The notes: a model not told the origin generated them from the sequence alone. DNA of 64,000 nt from Streptomyces sp. NBC_00083 (GCF_026343295.1 NZ_JAPELY010000001.1:2976001-3040000); one strand, 5' to 3'; shown: positions 24,908 through 34,700, counted from the stretch's first letter. A program made the numbers and translations.

Positions 24908-24913
24908 TATCCT
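24908..24913 (+). promoter_or_regulatory. -10 box of a leaderless gene
   Basis: TATCCT lies seven bases upstream of GTG 24921 with no ribosome-binding site between them. Confidence 0.45.
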
Positions 24914-24920
24914 TTCGCGC

Positions 24921-25532
24921 GTGACGGCGAAGCGAAAGATCATCCTTTCCCTGTCGGTCTCGCTCGACGGCTGTTTCGAGGGACCCGAACGGCAGATCGA
25001 CTGGCACCGGGTCGACGATGAACTGCACCAGCACTTCAACGACGAACTCCGCACCATGGGCGCCTTCATGGAAGGCCGGATCACGCACGAACTCATGGCG
25101 GGATTCTGGCCCACGGCCGACGCCGACCCGTCGGCCTCCGCGCCCGTCGCCGAATTCGCCCGCATCTGGCGGGAGATGCCGAAAATCGTGTTCTCCCGGA
25201 CTCTCCGCGCGAGTGACGCGACCGAATGGAACACCGTCATCAAACGCGAGGTCGTGGCGGAAGAGATCGAGGCGTTCAAGGCGCTGCCCGGCGGTGACCT
25301 CGCGTTGGGCGGGGCGGACCTCGCGGCGACCTTCCGGCGTCACGACCTCATCGACGAGTACCGCCTCTATGTCCACCCGGTCATGCTCGGCACGGGCAGA
25401 CCCCTGTTCAGGCCCGACGACCCGGCCCCGGCATCGGCCGGCGGCCCCCGCGAGCTGCGCCTCGTCGAGACCCGCACGTTCGGGAACGGCGTCGTGCTGC
25501 TGCGTCACGAGCGGGTCAGGGCATCGGGCTGA
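24921..25532 (+). CDS. Dihydrofolate reductase-fold (RibD_C) family protein
   Basis: The protein has 203 residues, starting at GTG 24921. It has the RibD C-terminal/DHFR-like fold: RKIILSLSVSLDGCFEGPE at the start, MGAFMEGRITHELM, KIVFSRTL, GGDLALGGADLAATFRRHDLIDEYRLYVHPVMLGTGRPLF and a final strand. The GGxxL loop and HPVxLGxGxPLF are standard for these NADPH-binding proteins of unclear substrate. It precedes the cytosine deaminase gene by 40 bp, possibly in one transcript. Confidence 0.88.
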   Translation: MTAKRKIILSLSVSLDGCFEGPERQIDWHRVDDELHQHFNDELRTMGAFMEGRITHELMAGFWPTADADPSASAPVAEFARIWREMPKIVFSRTLRASDATEWNTVIKREVVAEEIEAFKALPGGDLALGGADLAATFRRHDLIDEYRLYVHPVMLGTGRPLFRPDDPAPASAGGPRELRLVETRTFGNGVVLLRHERVRASG

Positions 25533-25572
25533 CGGGGACGTCCGGACATCCGCCACGCCAGGGAGGCAGCGC

Positions 25573-26031
25573 ATGGAAGCTGTAGCAGCGACGACGGCCG
25601 GGCAATGGCTCGCGACGGCCCTCGAAGAGGCCCGGACAGGCCTCGGGGAGGGAGGCATCCCGATCGGCGCCGCGCTCTACGGCGCGGACGGCACGCTGCT
25701 GGGACGCGGACACAATCTGCGGGTACAGCAGAACGATCCTTCCCTCCACGCGGAAACCGCCGCCTTCCGCGCCGCGGGACGACAGCGCTCCTATCGGGGC
25801 ACGACCATGGTGACCACCCTGTCCCCGTGCTGGTATTGCAGCGGACTGGTACGGCAGTTCGGCATCTCGCGCGTCATCGTCGGGGAGGACACGACATTCC
25901 GGGGAGGCCAGGACTGGCTGGCCGGACTCGGGGTCGACATCGTGGTGCTCGACGATCAGGAATGCGTGGCCATGATGACCGAATTCATCGCCACACACCG
26001 GGCCCTGTGGAATGAGGACATCGGGGAGTGA
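25573..26031 (+). CDS. Cytosine deaminase, yeast Fcy1-like
   Basis: The protein has 152 residues from ATG 25573 with GGGAGG upstream. The zinc site is H59-A60-E61 (LHAETAAF) and P85-C86-x2-C89 (LSPCWYCSGLV). Beyond the general deaminase motifs, the whole layout follows yeast cytosine deaminase: GGIPIGAALYGADG, GRGHNLRVQQ, SRVIVGEDTTFRGG, VVVLDDQECVAMM and a C-terminal WNEDIGE, where yeast has WFEDIGE. I therefore read it as a free-base cytosine (or related) deaminase producing uracil, not a tRNA or guanine deaminase. It sits between a DHFR-like gene and a HAD gene. Confidence 0.85.
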   Translation: MEAVAATTAGQWLATALEEARTGLGEGGIPIGAALYGADGTLLGRGHNLRVQQNDPSLHAETAAFRAAGRQRSYRGTTMVTTLSPCWYCSGLVRQFGISRVIVGEDTTFRGGQDWLAGLGVDIVVLDDQECVAMMTEFIATHRALWNEDIGE

Positions 26032-26109
26032 GCCGATACGGATGGCGCGGCGCGCCGGGACATCGGGAAAGCCCGCGTGAACCCGTCCGTCATCCGCGCA
26101 GGATCGCCC

Positions 26110-26820
26110 TCAGCCCACCTGTCGTCGCAGCCGGTTGAGGTGAGTGACCAGGTCGCCCACGTGCCGGAGCGTGGCGATGGCCGCGGGCAGGGCCGCCGGG
26201 CGCGGCAGCGCGGTAATGAGCACGGCCGACATGCCGAAGGCATGCGGGGCGGTCGCGTCGTTCTCCGGGTTGTCCCCGACGAACAGGATGTCCTCGGGAG
26301 GACAGCCCGCCGCCCGGGTCACGGCGGCGTAGAAGCGGGGATCCGGCTTGCGCAGGCCCAGCGTGCTGGAGAGCACGAGTGCGTCGAAGCAGTCGGCGAT
26401 CCCGGCCGTCCGCAGCGTCCGCAGGCGCACGGAGTGGGGGCGGTCGGTGTTGGAGGCGAGGACGCAGGACAGACCGCCCGCAGCCAGTGTGCGCAGCGCC
26501 TGCGCGGCCCGGGGATCGACCCGGGCGTCGGGCACCGCCATGAACACCGCCTCCACCGCGAGCCGCAGGTCGGGGACGACGGCGCCGCAGTCGTGGGCCG
26601 CTCGGCGCAACCGTGCGGTGAAGGGAGTGCGTACCCCGCGCGCCTGGTCGGTCAGGCGGAAGCGGCGGGTGACGCCGTCGAACCGGCCGGCGAAAGCGTC
26701 CGGAACCACCGAGCCCGGCAGGGTGCGCAGCACGTCCGCGACCAGCCGGCCGTCCGGGGCCGGCCCGTGCCCGGCCAGGGTGCCGACGAAATCGAGCGCG
26801 AGCACGCGCACCTGTGCCAT
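26110..26820 (-). CDS. HAD-superfamily hydrolase with altered motif I
   Basis: The protein has 236 residues. Motif I reads LALDFVGTLA (D10, V12), motif II VLASNTDRP, motif III LRKPDPRFY and motif IV VGDNPENDATA. The nucleophile Asp is kept but the general acid two residues later, normally Asp, is Val. HAD enzymes with a changed second residue include phosphonatases (Ala) and some with low phosphatase activity, so a non-standard reaction or lost activity is possible. The cap between motifs I and II is helical (type C1). It converges on the cytosine deaminase gene. Confidence 0.85.
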   Translation of the reverse strand: MAQVRVLALDFVGTLAGHGPAPDGRLVADVLRTLPGSVVPDAFAGRFDGVTRRFRLTDQARGVRTPFTARLRRAAHDCGAVVPDLRLAVEAVFMAVPDARVDPRAAQALRTLAAGGLSCVLASNTDRPHSVRLRTLRTAGIADCFDALVLSSTLGLRKPDPRFYAAVTRAAGCPPEDILFVGDNPENDATAPHAFGMSAVLITALPRPAALPAAIATLRHVGDLVTHLNRLRRQVG

Positions 26821-27041
26821 GCGGACATCCTTCTGCCGGGATCGGGCCCACCCTACTGAGCCGGTCCCCGCGGACCTGGTTCATCCGGGTGCGTCGGCAT
26901 CCCCCGTCGTACCGGGCGGCGTGCCCACCGCGGCGCGCCCGGCTGTGGCCGAACCCGGCGGGGGAACACGTGCTCCCGGCGCCGCCCATGGTGTGATGCT
27001 GCGTGGACATGACGACGAGCGAACGAGGAGAGGGACCGGCC

Positions 27042-28649
27042 ATGCGCACGTGGTACGGAGGCCGGTGGCCGGCGGTGGCGGCTCTGACGGCCCTCGGGGT
27101 CGCCGCGCAGGTACTGCCCGCAGCCGCCGCCCCGGCGGAGCAGAGTTTGCGGGACGGTCAACAGGGGCGAGTACAGGCCTACTTGGAGCGCGTCACCGAC
27201 TCTCCGGACGAGCTGCGGCGCTTCCTCGCGGAGATGCCCAAGGGCGGCGACCTCCACCACCATCTGGGCGGCGCGGTACGGGCCGAGTCGCTGATCGGGT
27301 ACGCCGCCCACGACGGGAAGTGCATCTCCACGACGACCTACGTCGTCACCCCCGGACCCCTGCCCTGCGCCGCCGGTCAACGCCCGGCGCGGGACGCCGT
27401 GCCGTCCGGGCCGTTCCGGCGCGATGTGGTCCGGGCCTGGTCGATGGCGGGATTCGTGCTGCCGCCCGACGGCGATCCGCAGCCCGGACACGACCACTTC
27501 TTCGACGCGTTCGGCAAGTTCCAGGAGGCCGCGACCGGCCACGACGCGGACATGCTCGCCGAAGTGTCCCGCGCCGCGGCGAACGAGCACAGCGGCTACC
27601 TGGAGACGCTCGTCACCCCGCAGGCCGGCCCCCTCGGCCGGCTCGTCGACGGCATGCACCTCAAGGACCCCGACGACGGCACGCTCGCCGCGTTCCGCTC
27701 CACGCTGACCGCCGACCCACGCTTCCAGGCGCTCGTACGCCAGGCCGCGGACGACACCGACCGCGCCGTCCGCGACCACCGCGAGCTCCTCGGATGCGAG
27801 GCCCGGACCGCGCCCCGGGCCTGCGCGGTCGCCATCCGCTTCGACTACCAGGTGCTCCGCGCCCAGGACCCCCGCTACGTCTTCGCCCAGCAGATCCTCG
27901 GCTTCGAGCTCGCGCGCCGCCACCTCGGCGGGTTCGTCGGCGTGAACATGGTGCAGCCGGAGGACGCGCCCGTCGCGCTGCGGGACTACACCCTGCACAT
28001 GAAGATGGCCGGCTTCCTCAAGTCCCGCTCCCCGCAGGTGCGGGTCAGTCTCCACGCGGGCGAACTCACCGAAGGACTCAAGGGGGTCGCAGACCGCGAC
28101 CTGAGCTTCCACATCAACGAGGCCGTCCGCGTGGCCGGGGCCGACCGCATCGGGCACGGGGTGGACCTCGCCCATGAGCGGGACCCCGACGCACTGACCG
28201 CCCTGATGCGCCGCCGGCACGTCCTCGTCGAGGCCCCCCTCATCAGCAACGCGCAGATCCTCCGCGTCAGCGGCGACAGGCACCCGCTGCACACCTACCT
28301 CGACCGCGGCGTCCCGGTCGCCCTCGCCACCGACGACCCGGGCGTCAGCCGCACCGACCTGATCAGCGCCTTCCAACAGGCCGTCACCGACCAGGAGTTG
28401 AGCGTGGCGCAGCTGCGGACCCTGGCCCGCGCCTCGCTGGACCACGCCTTCGTGGAGGGGCGCGGCCTGTGGAGGGAGCAGGACCGGTACGACACGTACG
28501 CCGAGCCGTGCACCCAGGACACCCCCGACGCCCACCGCGCCCCGAGCCGCTCCTGCCGCACGTTCCTCGCGGCCAGCCCCAAGGCGTCGCTCCAGTGGAA
28601 TCTGGAGGCGGACTGGCGCGACTTCGAGAACCGGTACGCGCGTCGCTGA
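27042..28649 (+). CDS. Secreted adenosine deaminase family protein
   Basis: The protein has 535 residues from ATG 27042, GGAGAGG upstream. It begins with a signal peptide (MRTWYGGRWP, hydrophobic stretch, AAAAPA). The metal-dependent deaminase core shows GGDLHHHLGG (H72 and H74 zinc ligands), RVSLHAGELTEG (catalytic His-Ala-Gly-Glu), ADRIGHGVDL and VALATDDPGV (zinc Asp pair). At 535 residues it is longer than cytoplasmic adenosine deaminases (about 350) and closer to extracellular ADGF-like enzymes. It would turn adenosine into inosine outside the cell. It forms a nucleoside-salvage neighbourhood with the cytosine deaminase. Confidence 0.88.
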   Translation: MRTWYGGRWPAVAALTALGVAAQVLPAAAAPAEQSLRDGQQGRVQAYLERVTDSPDELRRFLAEMPKGGDLHHHLGGAVRAESLIGYAAHDGKCISTTTYVVTPGPLPCAAGQRPARDAVPSGPFRRDVVRAWSMAGFVLPPDGDPQPGHDHFFDAFGKFQEAATGHDADMLAEVSRAAANEHSGYLETLVTPQAGPLGRLVDGMHLKDPDDGTLAAFRSTLTADPRFQALVRQAADDTDRAVRDHRELLGCEARTAPRACAVAIRFDYQVLRAQDPRYVFAQQILGFELARRHLGGFVGVNMVQPEDAPVALRDYTLHMKMAGFLKSRSPQVRVSLHAGELTEGLKGVADRDLSFHINEAVRVAGADRIGHGVDLAHERDPDALTALMRRRHVLVEAPLISNAQILRVSGDRHPLHTYLDRGVPVALATDDPGVSRTDLISAFQQAVTDQELSVAQLRTLARASLDHAFVEGRGLWREQDRYDTYAEPCTQDTPDAHRAPSRSCRTFLAASPKASLQWNLEADWRDFENRYARR

Positions 28650-28710
28650 GCCGCCGCCGGGCGAGTCGATCGTGGGTGCCGTCACCTCGGCGGCCCGGAC
28701 GGGGCGGGGC

Positions 28711-30822
28711 CTAGGAGACGACCTGCGCCGGGCACAGCCGACGTGCGGCGCCGCCCTTGAGGGTGGCGTCGACGCAGCCGCCGGGCAGCCCGGCGTGCGC
28801 GGTGGTGCCGAAGTTGGCCGTGACGGTCAGCGTGCCGTCGCCGAAGACGGTCCGCTGGACCGCGCGGTCGGGCGTCAGCCAGGCGAACGACGTCAACTCC
28901 CGTGTTCCCGCCGCCTGGTGGAGCGGGGCGAAGTACTGCTGGAGCACGGCGAGTTCATGCTCGTTCTGCGCATGGCGCGGGTCCTGGTCGCTGAGGACGA
29001 AGTTCAGCGGAGTGTTGTAGAGCATCGCAAGGAGCGCCCGGTTCGTCTTCTCGTCGGGCAGCTTGCCGAAGGGCAGCTCCCAGCGCTCCACGTTGACCAG
29101 CGAGCCGTGCAGGGCGGTCTCGTACAGCGGCACGCGGTAGGCCGGGTCGTACATCGCCTTGAGGGCGTCGGCCGCCTCGGCCCGGTGTTCGGGCTTGAAG
29201 TCGTCCACCCGGACCGGCTTGAAGAACGTGTCGGGGGCCGCCGCCGGGGTGTATCCGCCCCACGCGGTGTCGTCCTTGGGCCGGTCCGCCGCGGTGTCGA
29301 AGTGGCCGGTCTCCATCGGCCAGAGCCGCCCGTCGACGACGGTGCCCGAACCGTGGTCGAAGGCGAGGACCTGCTGGGCCCAGGAGCCGGCCGCCTCCGA
29401 ACCGAGCACCAGCGGGACGCGCCGACCAGCGGTCGGGCCGTACGTTCCGTCGGTGAGGCGGCGCATCCGCGCGAGCCGGTTGGCCCGGTCCTGCGCCATC
29501 GTCATCGGGTGGGCGGCATCGTGGTCCCGGAACAGCTCACCCGCGGCGTCCACGTCCAGGAAGTAGCTGTTCGCGCCGTTCGCCACCAGGGCGCGCGTGC
29601 GGTCCGCGAGGTAGTGCCGCTGCGGCTCGGCCTGCTCGAAGGCCTGCGAGCTGAGGTAGCAGCCCTGGTTGCGGAAGCCGGGCTGTGGCGTGCCGTCGGC
29701 CCGGCGCACACAGAACGACGGATAGACACCGTCGGGCCACACCGAGTTCGGCGGGGTGTCCGGGCCCTTCGCGCGTCCGTTGGCGAACGAGTCGTAGGGC
29801 CCGACCAGATAGCCGGCCCGCCGCGCCGCCGCGACGTCCTCGCTCCCCATGGGGGCCTCGTCGGCGTCGTAACCGAGCCAGAGCCGGGACACGCCGAGGG
29901 CCGTGAGGTGTTCGATGGCGGGGGCCCGACGGGCGCCGCCCCAGGCGTAGGCGTGGAACGCGCCGAGGAGCCTGCCCGTCTCCGGGTTCTCGCGGATCTT
30001 CTCGGCGAGGCTGCCGAGCGCGCCGTGCTCGGAGAGCCAGTGCCTGTAGTCGGTGGCGGGCGCGACCGCCGAGCCGTCGGTGAGGCTGAACGCCACGGTG
30101 TAGTCGCCGGTCGCCCCGGCCTGCGAGAAGGCGTGCTCGGCCGTGGTGTGCAGGCGGCCGTCCGGTGAGGCGTACGCCAGGGACGTACCGATGTCGGTGG
30201 GGGTGAGGTAGCTGACGCCCCGGCCGCCGCGGAGCGTGTAGCCCCACACGGGAAGGGTGAGCTGGGAGGCCATGTCCTCGGTGGAGCCTGCGAGCCGGGC
30301 GCGGTCGGAGTTCCAGAAGGGGTCGCCGACCGGGAGCGAAAGGCCTTCGCCGCGGGGGAGTTGGAGGGAGACGGCGGCCGGATCGGCCCCCGTGACCGGC
30401 CAGGACAGGGTGCCGTCCCGGTCGGAGGTGACCGAGACGAGCAGCCGCCCGCGCTCGCCGTGCGCCTCGACGTGCAGCCCCCGTCCCGGGTAGGACCACT
30501 GGGCGCCCCGCTGCGACCGGGAGACGCCTTCGGGCCGGCCGGGGGAGCCGGCCGCCGGGCCCGACACCGTCAGGGCGCGGCCGTCGCCGGTGCGCGCGAC
30601 GATCCCCAGCGTGGCGGGGTCGATGGTGGCCGTGCCGCCGCCGATCGGCAGATCCACCCGGCCGTCGTGGATCCGCACCCCGGCGGAAGCGGTGGTCCCG
30701 GCGGAGGCGGCCGGGGTGAGGCCTGCGGCGAGGGCGGTGGCGACGGCAAGGGCGAGAAGAACGCGCCGGGCGCGGCGGCGGGCCGGGCGCGCGGCGGGAG
30801 GGTTCCGCGTGATCGTGTGCAT
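28711..30822 (-). CDS. Secreted glycoside hydrolase-like protein (TIM barrel)
   Basis: The protein has 703 residues. It starts with a strongly basic n-region and hydrophobic core ending in ASA, a Sec signal peptide. The middle has a catalytic-barrel look: LGAFHAYAWGG, LGVSRLWLGYDADEAPMG, AAARRAGYLVGPYDSF, NGANSYFLDVDAAG, VLGSEAAGSWAQQVLAFDHG. This layout recalls GH101-type/DUF5696 enzymes, which act on O-glycans or related sugars; I cannot fix the family. A C-terminal beta domain (TVTANFGTTAHAGLPGG) follows, ending VQRTVFGDGT-like. It is monocistronic and lies next to the LuxR gene. Confidence 0.65.
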   Translation of the reverse strand: MHTITRNPPAARPARRRARRVLLALAVATALAAGLTPAASAGTTASAGVRIHDGRVDLPIGGGTATIDPATLGIVARTGDGRALTVSGPAAGSPGRPEGVSRSQRGAQWSYPGRGLHVEAHGERGRLLVSVTSDRDGTLSWPVTGADPAAVSLQLPRGEGLSLPVGDPFWNSDRARLAGSTEDMASQLTLPVWGYTLRGGRGVSYLTPTDIGTSLAYASPDGRLHTTAEHAFSQAGATGDYTVAFSLTDGSAVAPATDYRHWLSEHGALGSLAEKIRENPETGRLLGAFHAYAWGGARRAPAIEHLTALGVSRLWLGYDADEAPMGSEDVAAARRAGYLVGPYDSFANGRAKGPDTPPNSVWPDGVYPSFCVRRADGTPQPGFRNQGCYLSSQAFEQAEPQRHYLADRTRALVANGANSYFLDVDAAGELFRDHDAAHPMTMAQDRANRLARMRRLTDGTYGPTAGRRVPLVLGSEAAGSWAQQVLAFDHGSGTVVDGRLWPMETGHFDTAADRPKDDTAWGGYTPAAAPDTFFKPVRVDDFKPEHRAEAADALKAMYDPAYRVPLYETALHGSLVNVERWELPFGKLPDEKTNRALLAMLYNTPLNFVLSDQDPRHAQNEHELAVLQQYFAPLHQAAGTRELTSFAWLTPDRAVQRTVFGDGTLTVTANFGTTAHAGLPGGCVDATLKGGAARRLCPAQVVS

Positions 30823-30846
30823 GGCGCAGTGATAACGGAGAGTTGT

Positions 30847-30863
30847 AAGAGGGCTCTAAGAGC
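30847..30863. promoter_or_regulatory. Inverted/direct repeat in the glycoside hydrolase promoter region
   Basis: taagag occurs at 30847-30852 and again at 30858-30863, and the second copy is the right half of gctct-a-agagc (30853-30863). It lies 25-41 bp before the glycoside hydrolase start on the minus strand. Confidence 0.35.
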
Positions 30864-30910
30864 GCCGAGTTGGCTGGAGCACCGCCCGTCTCACGGCGCC
30901 GCGGGCGGGC

Positions 30911-31636
30911 TCAGGGCGAGGTGACACCGTCGGCCGGGACCGGCGGCCAGCGGCCGGGGGCGAGGACGCCCAGCGCGTACGCCTTCGCGACCAGGGCCGT
31001 ACGCCCCTGCACGCGCCAGCGCTGGGAGAGCCGGGTCAGGTGGTAGTTGACGCCGTCCACGGTCAGGCCCAGCGCCTTGCCGATGGCGGCCGTGGTCGCG
31101 CCCGACGCCGCCAGGGACAGGATGCGGGCCTGCGCCTCGGTCACCGAACCGCGCGGCGAGGGCGGCGGCGCCGGGCGCTCGTGGCGGACGTACAGCATGG
31201 CGAGGAGCACGGGCAGGGGGCCGGGGGCGCCCATGATGGGGTCGATGGTGAACTCGCCGTGGCGCTCCACACCGTCGGGGGCCGAGCGCCAGCTCACCTC
31301 GATGGGGTAGCGGGACGTGCGTCCCGTACGCAACGCCCGCACCAGCCGCTCGATCTGCTCCTCGGAGCGGGGCGTGAACAGCTCGCGCAGCGAACGCCCC
31401 GCTAGCCGGCCGGGTACGGTGCCCCACTCGGCGGCCATCGCGGGGTTGGCGACGTGCACCCCACCGTCGATCCGGCACACGGCGATCGGCATGGGGATGC
31501 GGTCCAGCAGGGTCAGGAAGTGGTTGCGCCACGTGCTCATGTCCTCGACCACCGCCTGCTCGTCGGTCGAGTCGCGGGCCGTCGCCGCCTGCTCGTCGGC
31601 CGGGCCGCGCGCCGTCGCCGTCCGCTCGTCGGCCAT
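30911..31636 (-). CDS. PAS-domain LuxR-type transcriptional regulator
   Basis: The protein has 241 residues from ATG 31636; ATG 31540 (MSTWRNHFL) is a shorter alternative. The first 33 residues are three near-repeats of 11 residues (ADERTATARGP, ADEQAATARDS, TDEQAVVEDMS). A PAS domain covers about 38-150 (LLDRIPMPIAVCRIDGGVHV ANPA region). A GerE helix-turn-helix is at the C terminus (VTEAQARILSLAASGATTAA, DGVNYHLTRLSQRW). It is divergent from the CYP102 gene, with a perfect inverted repeat in the 117-bp gap, which suggests it controls that gene in response to a small ligand. Confidence 0.82.
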   Translation of the reverse strand: MADERTATARGPADEQAATARDSTDEQAVVEDMSTWRNHFLTLLDRIPMPIAVCRIDGGVHVANPAMAAEWGTVPGRLAGRSLRELFTPRSEEQIERLVRALRTGRTSRYPIEVSWRSAPDGVERHGEFTIDPIMGAPGPLPVLLAMLYVRHERPAPPPSPRGSVTEAQARILSLAASGATTAAIGKALGLTVDGVNYHLTRLSQRWRVQGRTALVAKAYALGVLAPGRWPPVPADGVTSP

Positions 31637-31692
31637 GCCGTGTGCCACCGCCCCTCTCCAGGCCCGTCCGCAAGTGCCGGACGCGAGAAACC

Positions 31693-31710
31693 ACTGCACA
31701 ATCATGCAGT
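31693..31710. promoter_or_regulatory. Palindromic operator between regulator and CYP102
   Basis: Perfect six-base arms actgca and tgcagt are separated by six bases (caatca). The site is 43 bp from the CYP102 start and 57 bp from the regulator start, a typical place for an autoregulated divergent operator. Confidence 0.6.
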
Positions 31711-31753
31711 CCACGGCCCGGGAGCGGCACACCGGGCGGGTGAGGCTTGATCC

Positions 31754-34700
31754 ATGACGGACACGATCCTGATCCCCGCAGCAGCCCGCCCCGCCGACGA
31801 CGCGGCCGTCCCCCTCGTGGACATCACGGCCGAGGGCCTCACCGAGACGCCCATCCAGCAGACCATGGAGCTGGCCCGGGACCACGGGCCCCTGTTCCGG
31901 CGGCGTCTGGGCGAGCACCAGCATCTCTTCGCCGGCTCGCTCGACCTGGTCACCGAACTCGCCGACGAGGACCGCTTCTCCAAGGGCATCTCGAAGACCC
32001 TGGACTTCGTGCGCGAGTTCGCCGGCGACGGCCTGTTCACCGCCTACAACGACGAGCCGAACTGGTCCAAGGCGCACGACATCCTCATGCCGGCCTTCGC
32101 GCTCGGCTCGATGCGCACCTACCACCCGGCGATGCTGCGCGTCGCACGCCGCGTGATGGAGAGCTGGGACCGGCACGCGGCGCTCGGCACCGCGGTCGAC
32201 TTCGCCGACGACATGACGCGGATGACCCTCGACACCATCGGTCTCGCCGGGTTCGACTTCGACTTCGACTCGTTCGGACGGTCCACCCCGCACCCCTTCG
32301 TCGAGGCCATGGTGCGCTGTCTGGAGTGGAGCATGCGCCGGCTCGGCCGCTCCCCGGACGCCGACCACCGCGAGCAGGACGAGGAGTTCGCGCGGGACTC
32401 CGCCTACCTCGCCTCCGTGGTCGACGAGGTCATCGCCGCCCGCACCGAGAGCGGCGACACCTCCGCCGACGACCTGCTCGGCCTGATGCTGGGCGCGGCC
32501 CACCCGGCGGACGGCACCACCCTGGACGCGGCCAACATCCGCAACCAGGTCATCACCTTCCTCATCGCCGGCCACGAGACCACCTCGGGCACCCTCTCCT
32601 TCGCCCTCCACCACCTGCTCAAGGACCCGACCGCGCTGCGGCTGGTCCAGCGCGAGGCCGACGCACTGTGGGGCGACGCCACCGACCCCGACCCCGCCTT
32701 CGAGGACATCGGGAAGCTGCGCTTCACGCGCCAGGTGCTGAGCGAGACGCTGCGGCTGTGGCCCACGGCCGCAGCCTTCACCCGGCAGGCCCGCGCGGAC
32801 ACCGTGCTCGGCGGGCGCCTCGCGCTGCGCGCCGGCGACCAGGTCACCGTGCTCACCCCGATGCTGCACCGCGACCCGGTGTGGGGCGACAACCCGGAGC
32901 TGTTCGACCCGGCGCGCTTCACCCCCGAGGCGGAGGCGGCCCGCTCCCCGCACGCCTACAAGCCGTTCGGGACCGGCGAACGGGCCTGCATCGGACGGCA
33001 GTTCGCGCTCCACGAGGCGACGATGCTGCTCGCGCTGCTCGCCCACCGCTACCGCTTCGTGGACTCGGCCGACTACCGGCTGCGCATCAAGGAGACCCTC
33101 ACCCTCAAGCCCGACGGATTCACCCTGTCGCTGCTTCCGCGCACCCCCGCCGACCGCGCCCTCAACCGGGCCGCGCTGCCCGGCACGGGCCACCCCGCGA
33201 CGCCCGGAACCGCCGAGCCGTCGGCCGGCCTGCCCTCCCGGGTCCGCAGGGGCACCGGCCTGCTGCTCCTGCACGGCACCAACTACGGCACCTGCCGCGA
33301 GTTCGCCGAGCGCCTCGCCGCCGAGGCCGCCGCCCTCGGCCTCACCACCGAGATCGCGCCGCTCGACGCCCATGCGGGCGCGCTGCCCCGGGACCGGCCC
33401 GTCGTCATCGTCGCAGCCTCCTACAACGGACAGCCGACCGACGACGCGGCCCGGTTCGTCCGGTGGGCCGAGGACGCGGAGCCGGGCGCGGCCGACGCCG
33501 TGCCCTACGCGGTGCTCGGCGTCGGCGACCGCAACTGGGCCGCCACCTACCAGCGCGTCCCCACCCTCATCGACGAACGCCTCGCGGCCCTCGGCGGCGA
33601 ACGGCTGCTGCCCCGTGCCGAAGCCGACGCCTCCGGTGAACTCATGGGCACGGTACGGGAGTTCGCGCTCGCCCTGCGCGTGGCGCTGCTCGAACGGTAC
33701 GGGGACCCCGACAGCGGCGGCGCCACCGCCGAGCCCGTCGAGGCCGCGTACACCGTCACCGAGATCACCGGCGGGCCCCGTCAGGCGCTCGCCGCACGGC
33801 ACGGCCTGATGGAGATGACCGTCACCGAGGCCCGCGACCTGACGGCGCCCGGCCATCCGCGCCCCAAGCGCTTCCTGCGCCTGGCCCTGCCCGACGGTGT
33901 CGGCTACCGCACCGCCGACCACCTCGCGGTGCTGCCAGCGAACCCGCCCGCCGTCGCCACCCGGGCCGCCGCCGCCCTCGGCGTCGACCCCGACACCGTG
34001 GTGACCCTCCACGCCCGCGGCCCGGCCCCGGCCGCGTTCCCCGTCGACCGCCCCCTGTCGGTGGGCGAACTCCTCACCCACTACGTCGAGTTGGGCGGAC
34101 GGCCGAGCGCCCCGCAGGTCGCGCTGCTCGCCGCCCACAACCCCTGCCCGCCCGAGCGGGCCGCCCTCGAACAGCTCCCGGCCGACGACCCGCGTCCCCT
34201 CCTGGAGCTCATCGAGGACCATCCCGCGCTGCGCGGAGCCCTCGACTGGCCCACCATCCTGGAGCTGCTGCCGCCGCTGCGCCCCCGCCAGTACTCCGTG
34301 TCGTCCTCGCCCGCCCGCGACCCGCGCCACGCGGACCTCATGGTCGCGCTCAACCCCGGCGGCACCGGCTCCGCTCATCTGCACTCCCTGCGGCCCGGCG
34401 ACACCGTGCTCGCCCGCGTACAGCCCTGCCGCGAGGCGTTCCGTATCGCACCCGGCGCGCCCGAACCCGTCATCATGATCGCCGCCGGCACGGGCCTCGC
34501 TCCCTTCCGAGGCGCCGTCGCCGACCGCCTGACGGAGCCTCAAGTCGCCCCGGCCTTCCTGTACTTCGGCTGCGACGCGCCCGATTCCGACTTCCTCCAC
34601 GCCGACGAACTGCGCGCTGCCGAGCAGGCCGGAGCGCTCTCGCTGCGCCCCGCCTTCAGCGCCCCCGCCGACGGCGCCGGCCGCTTCGTACAGCACCGTA

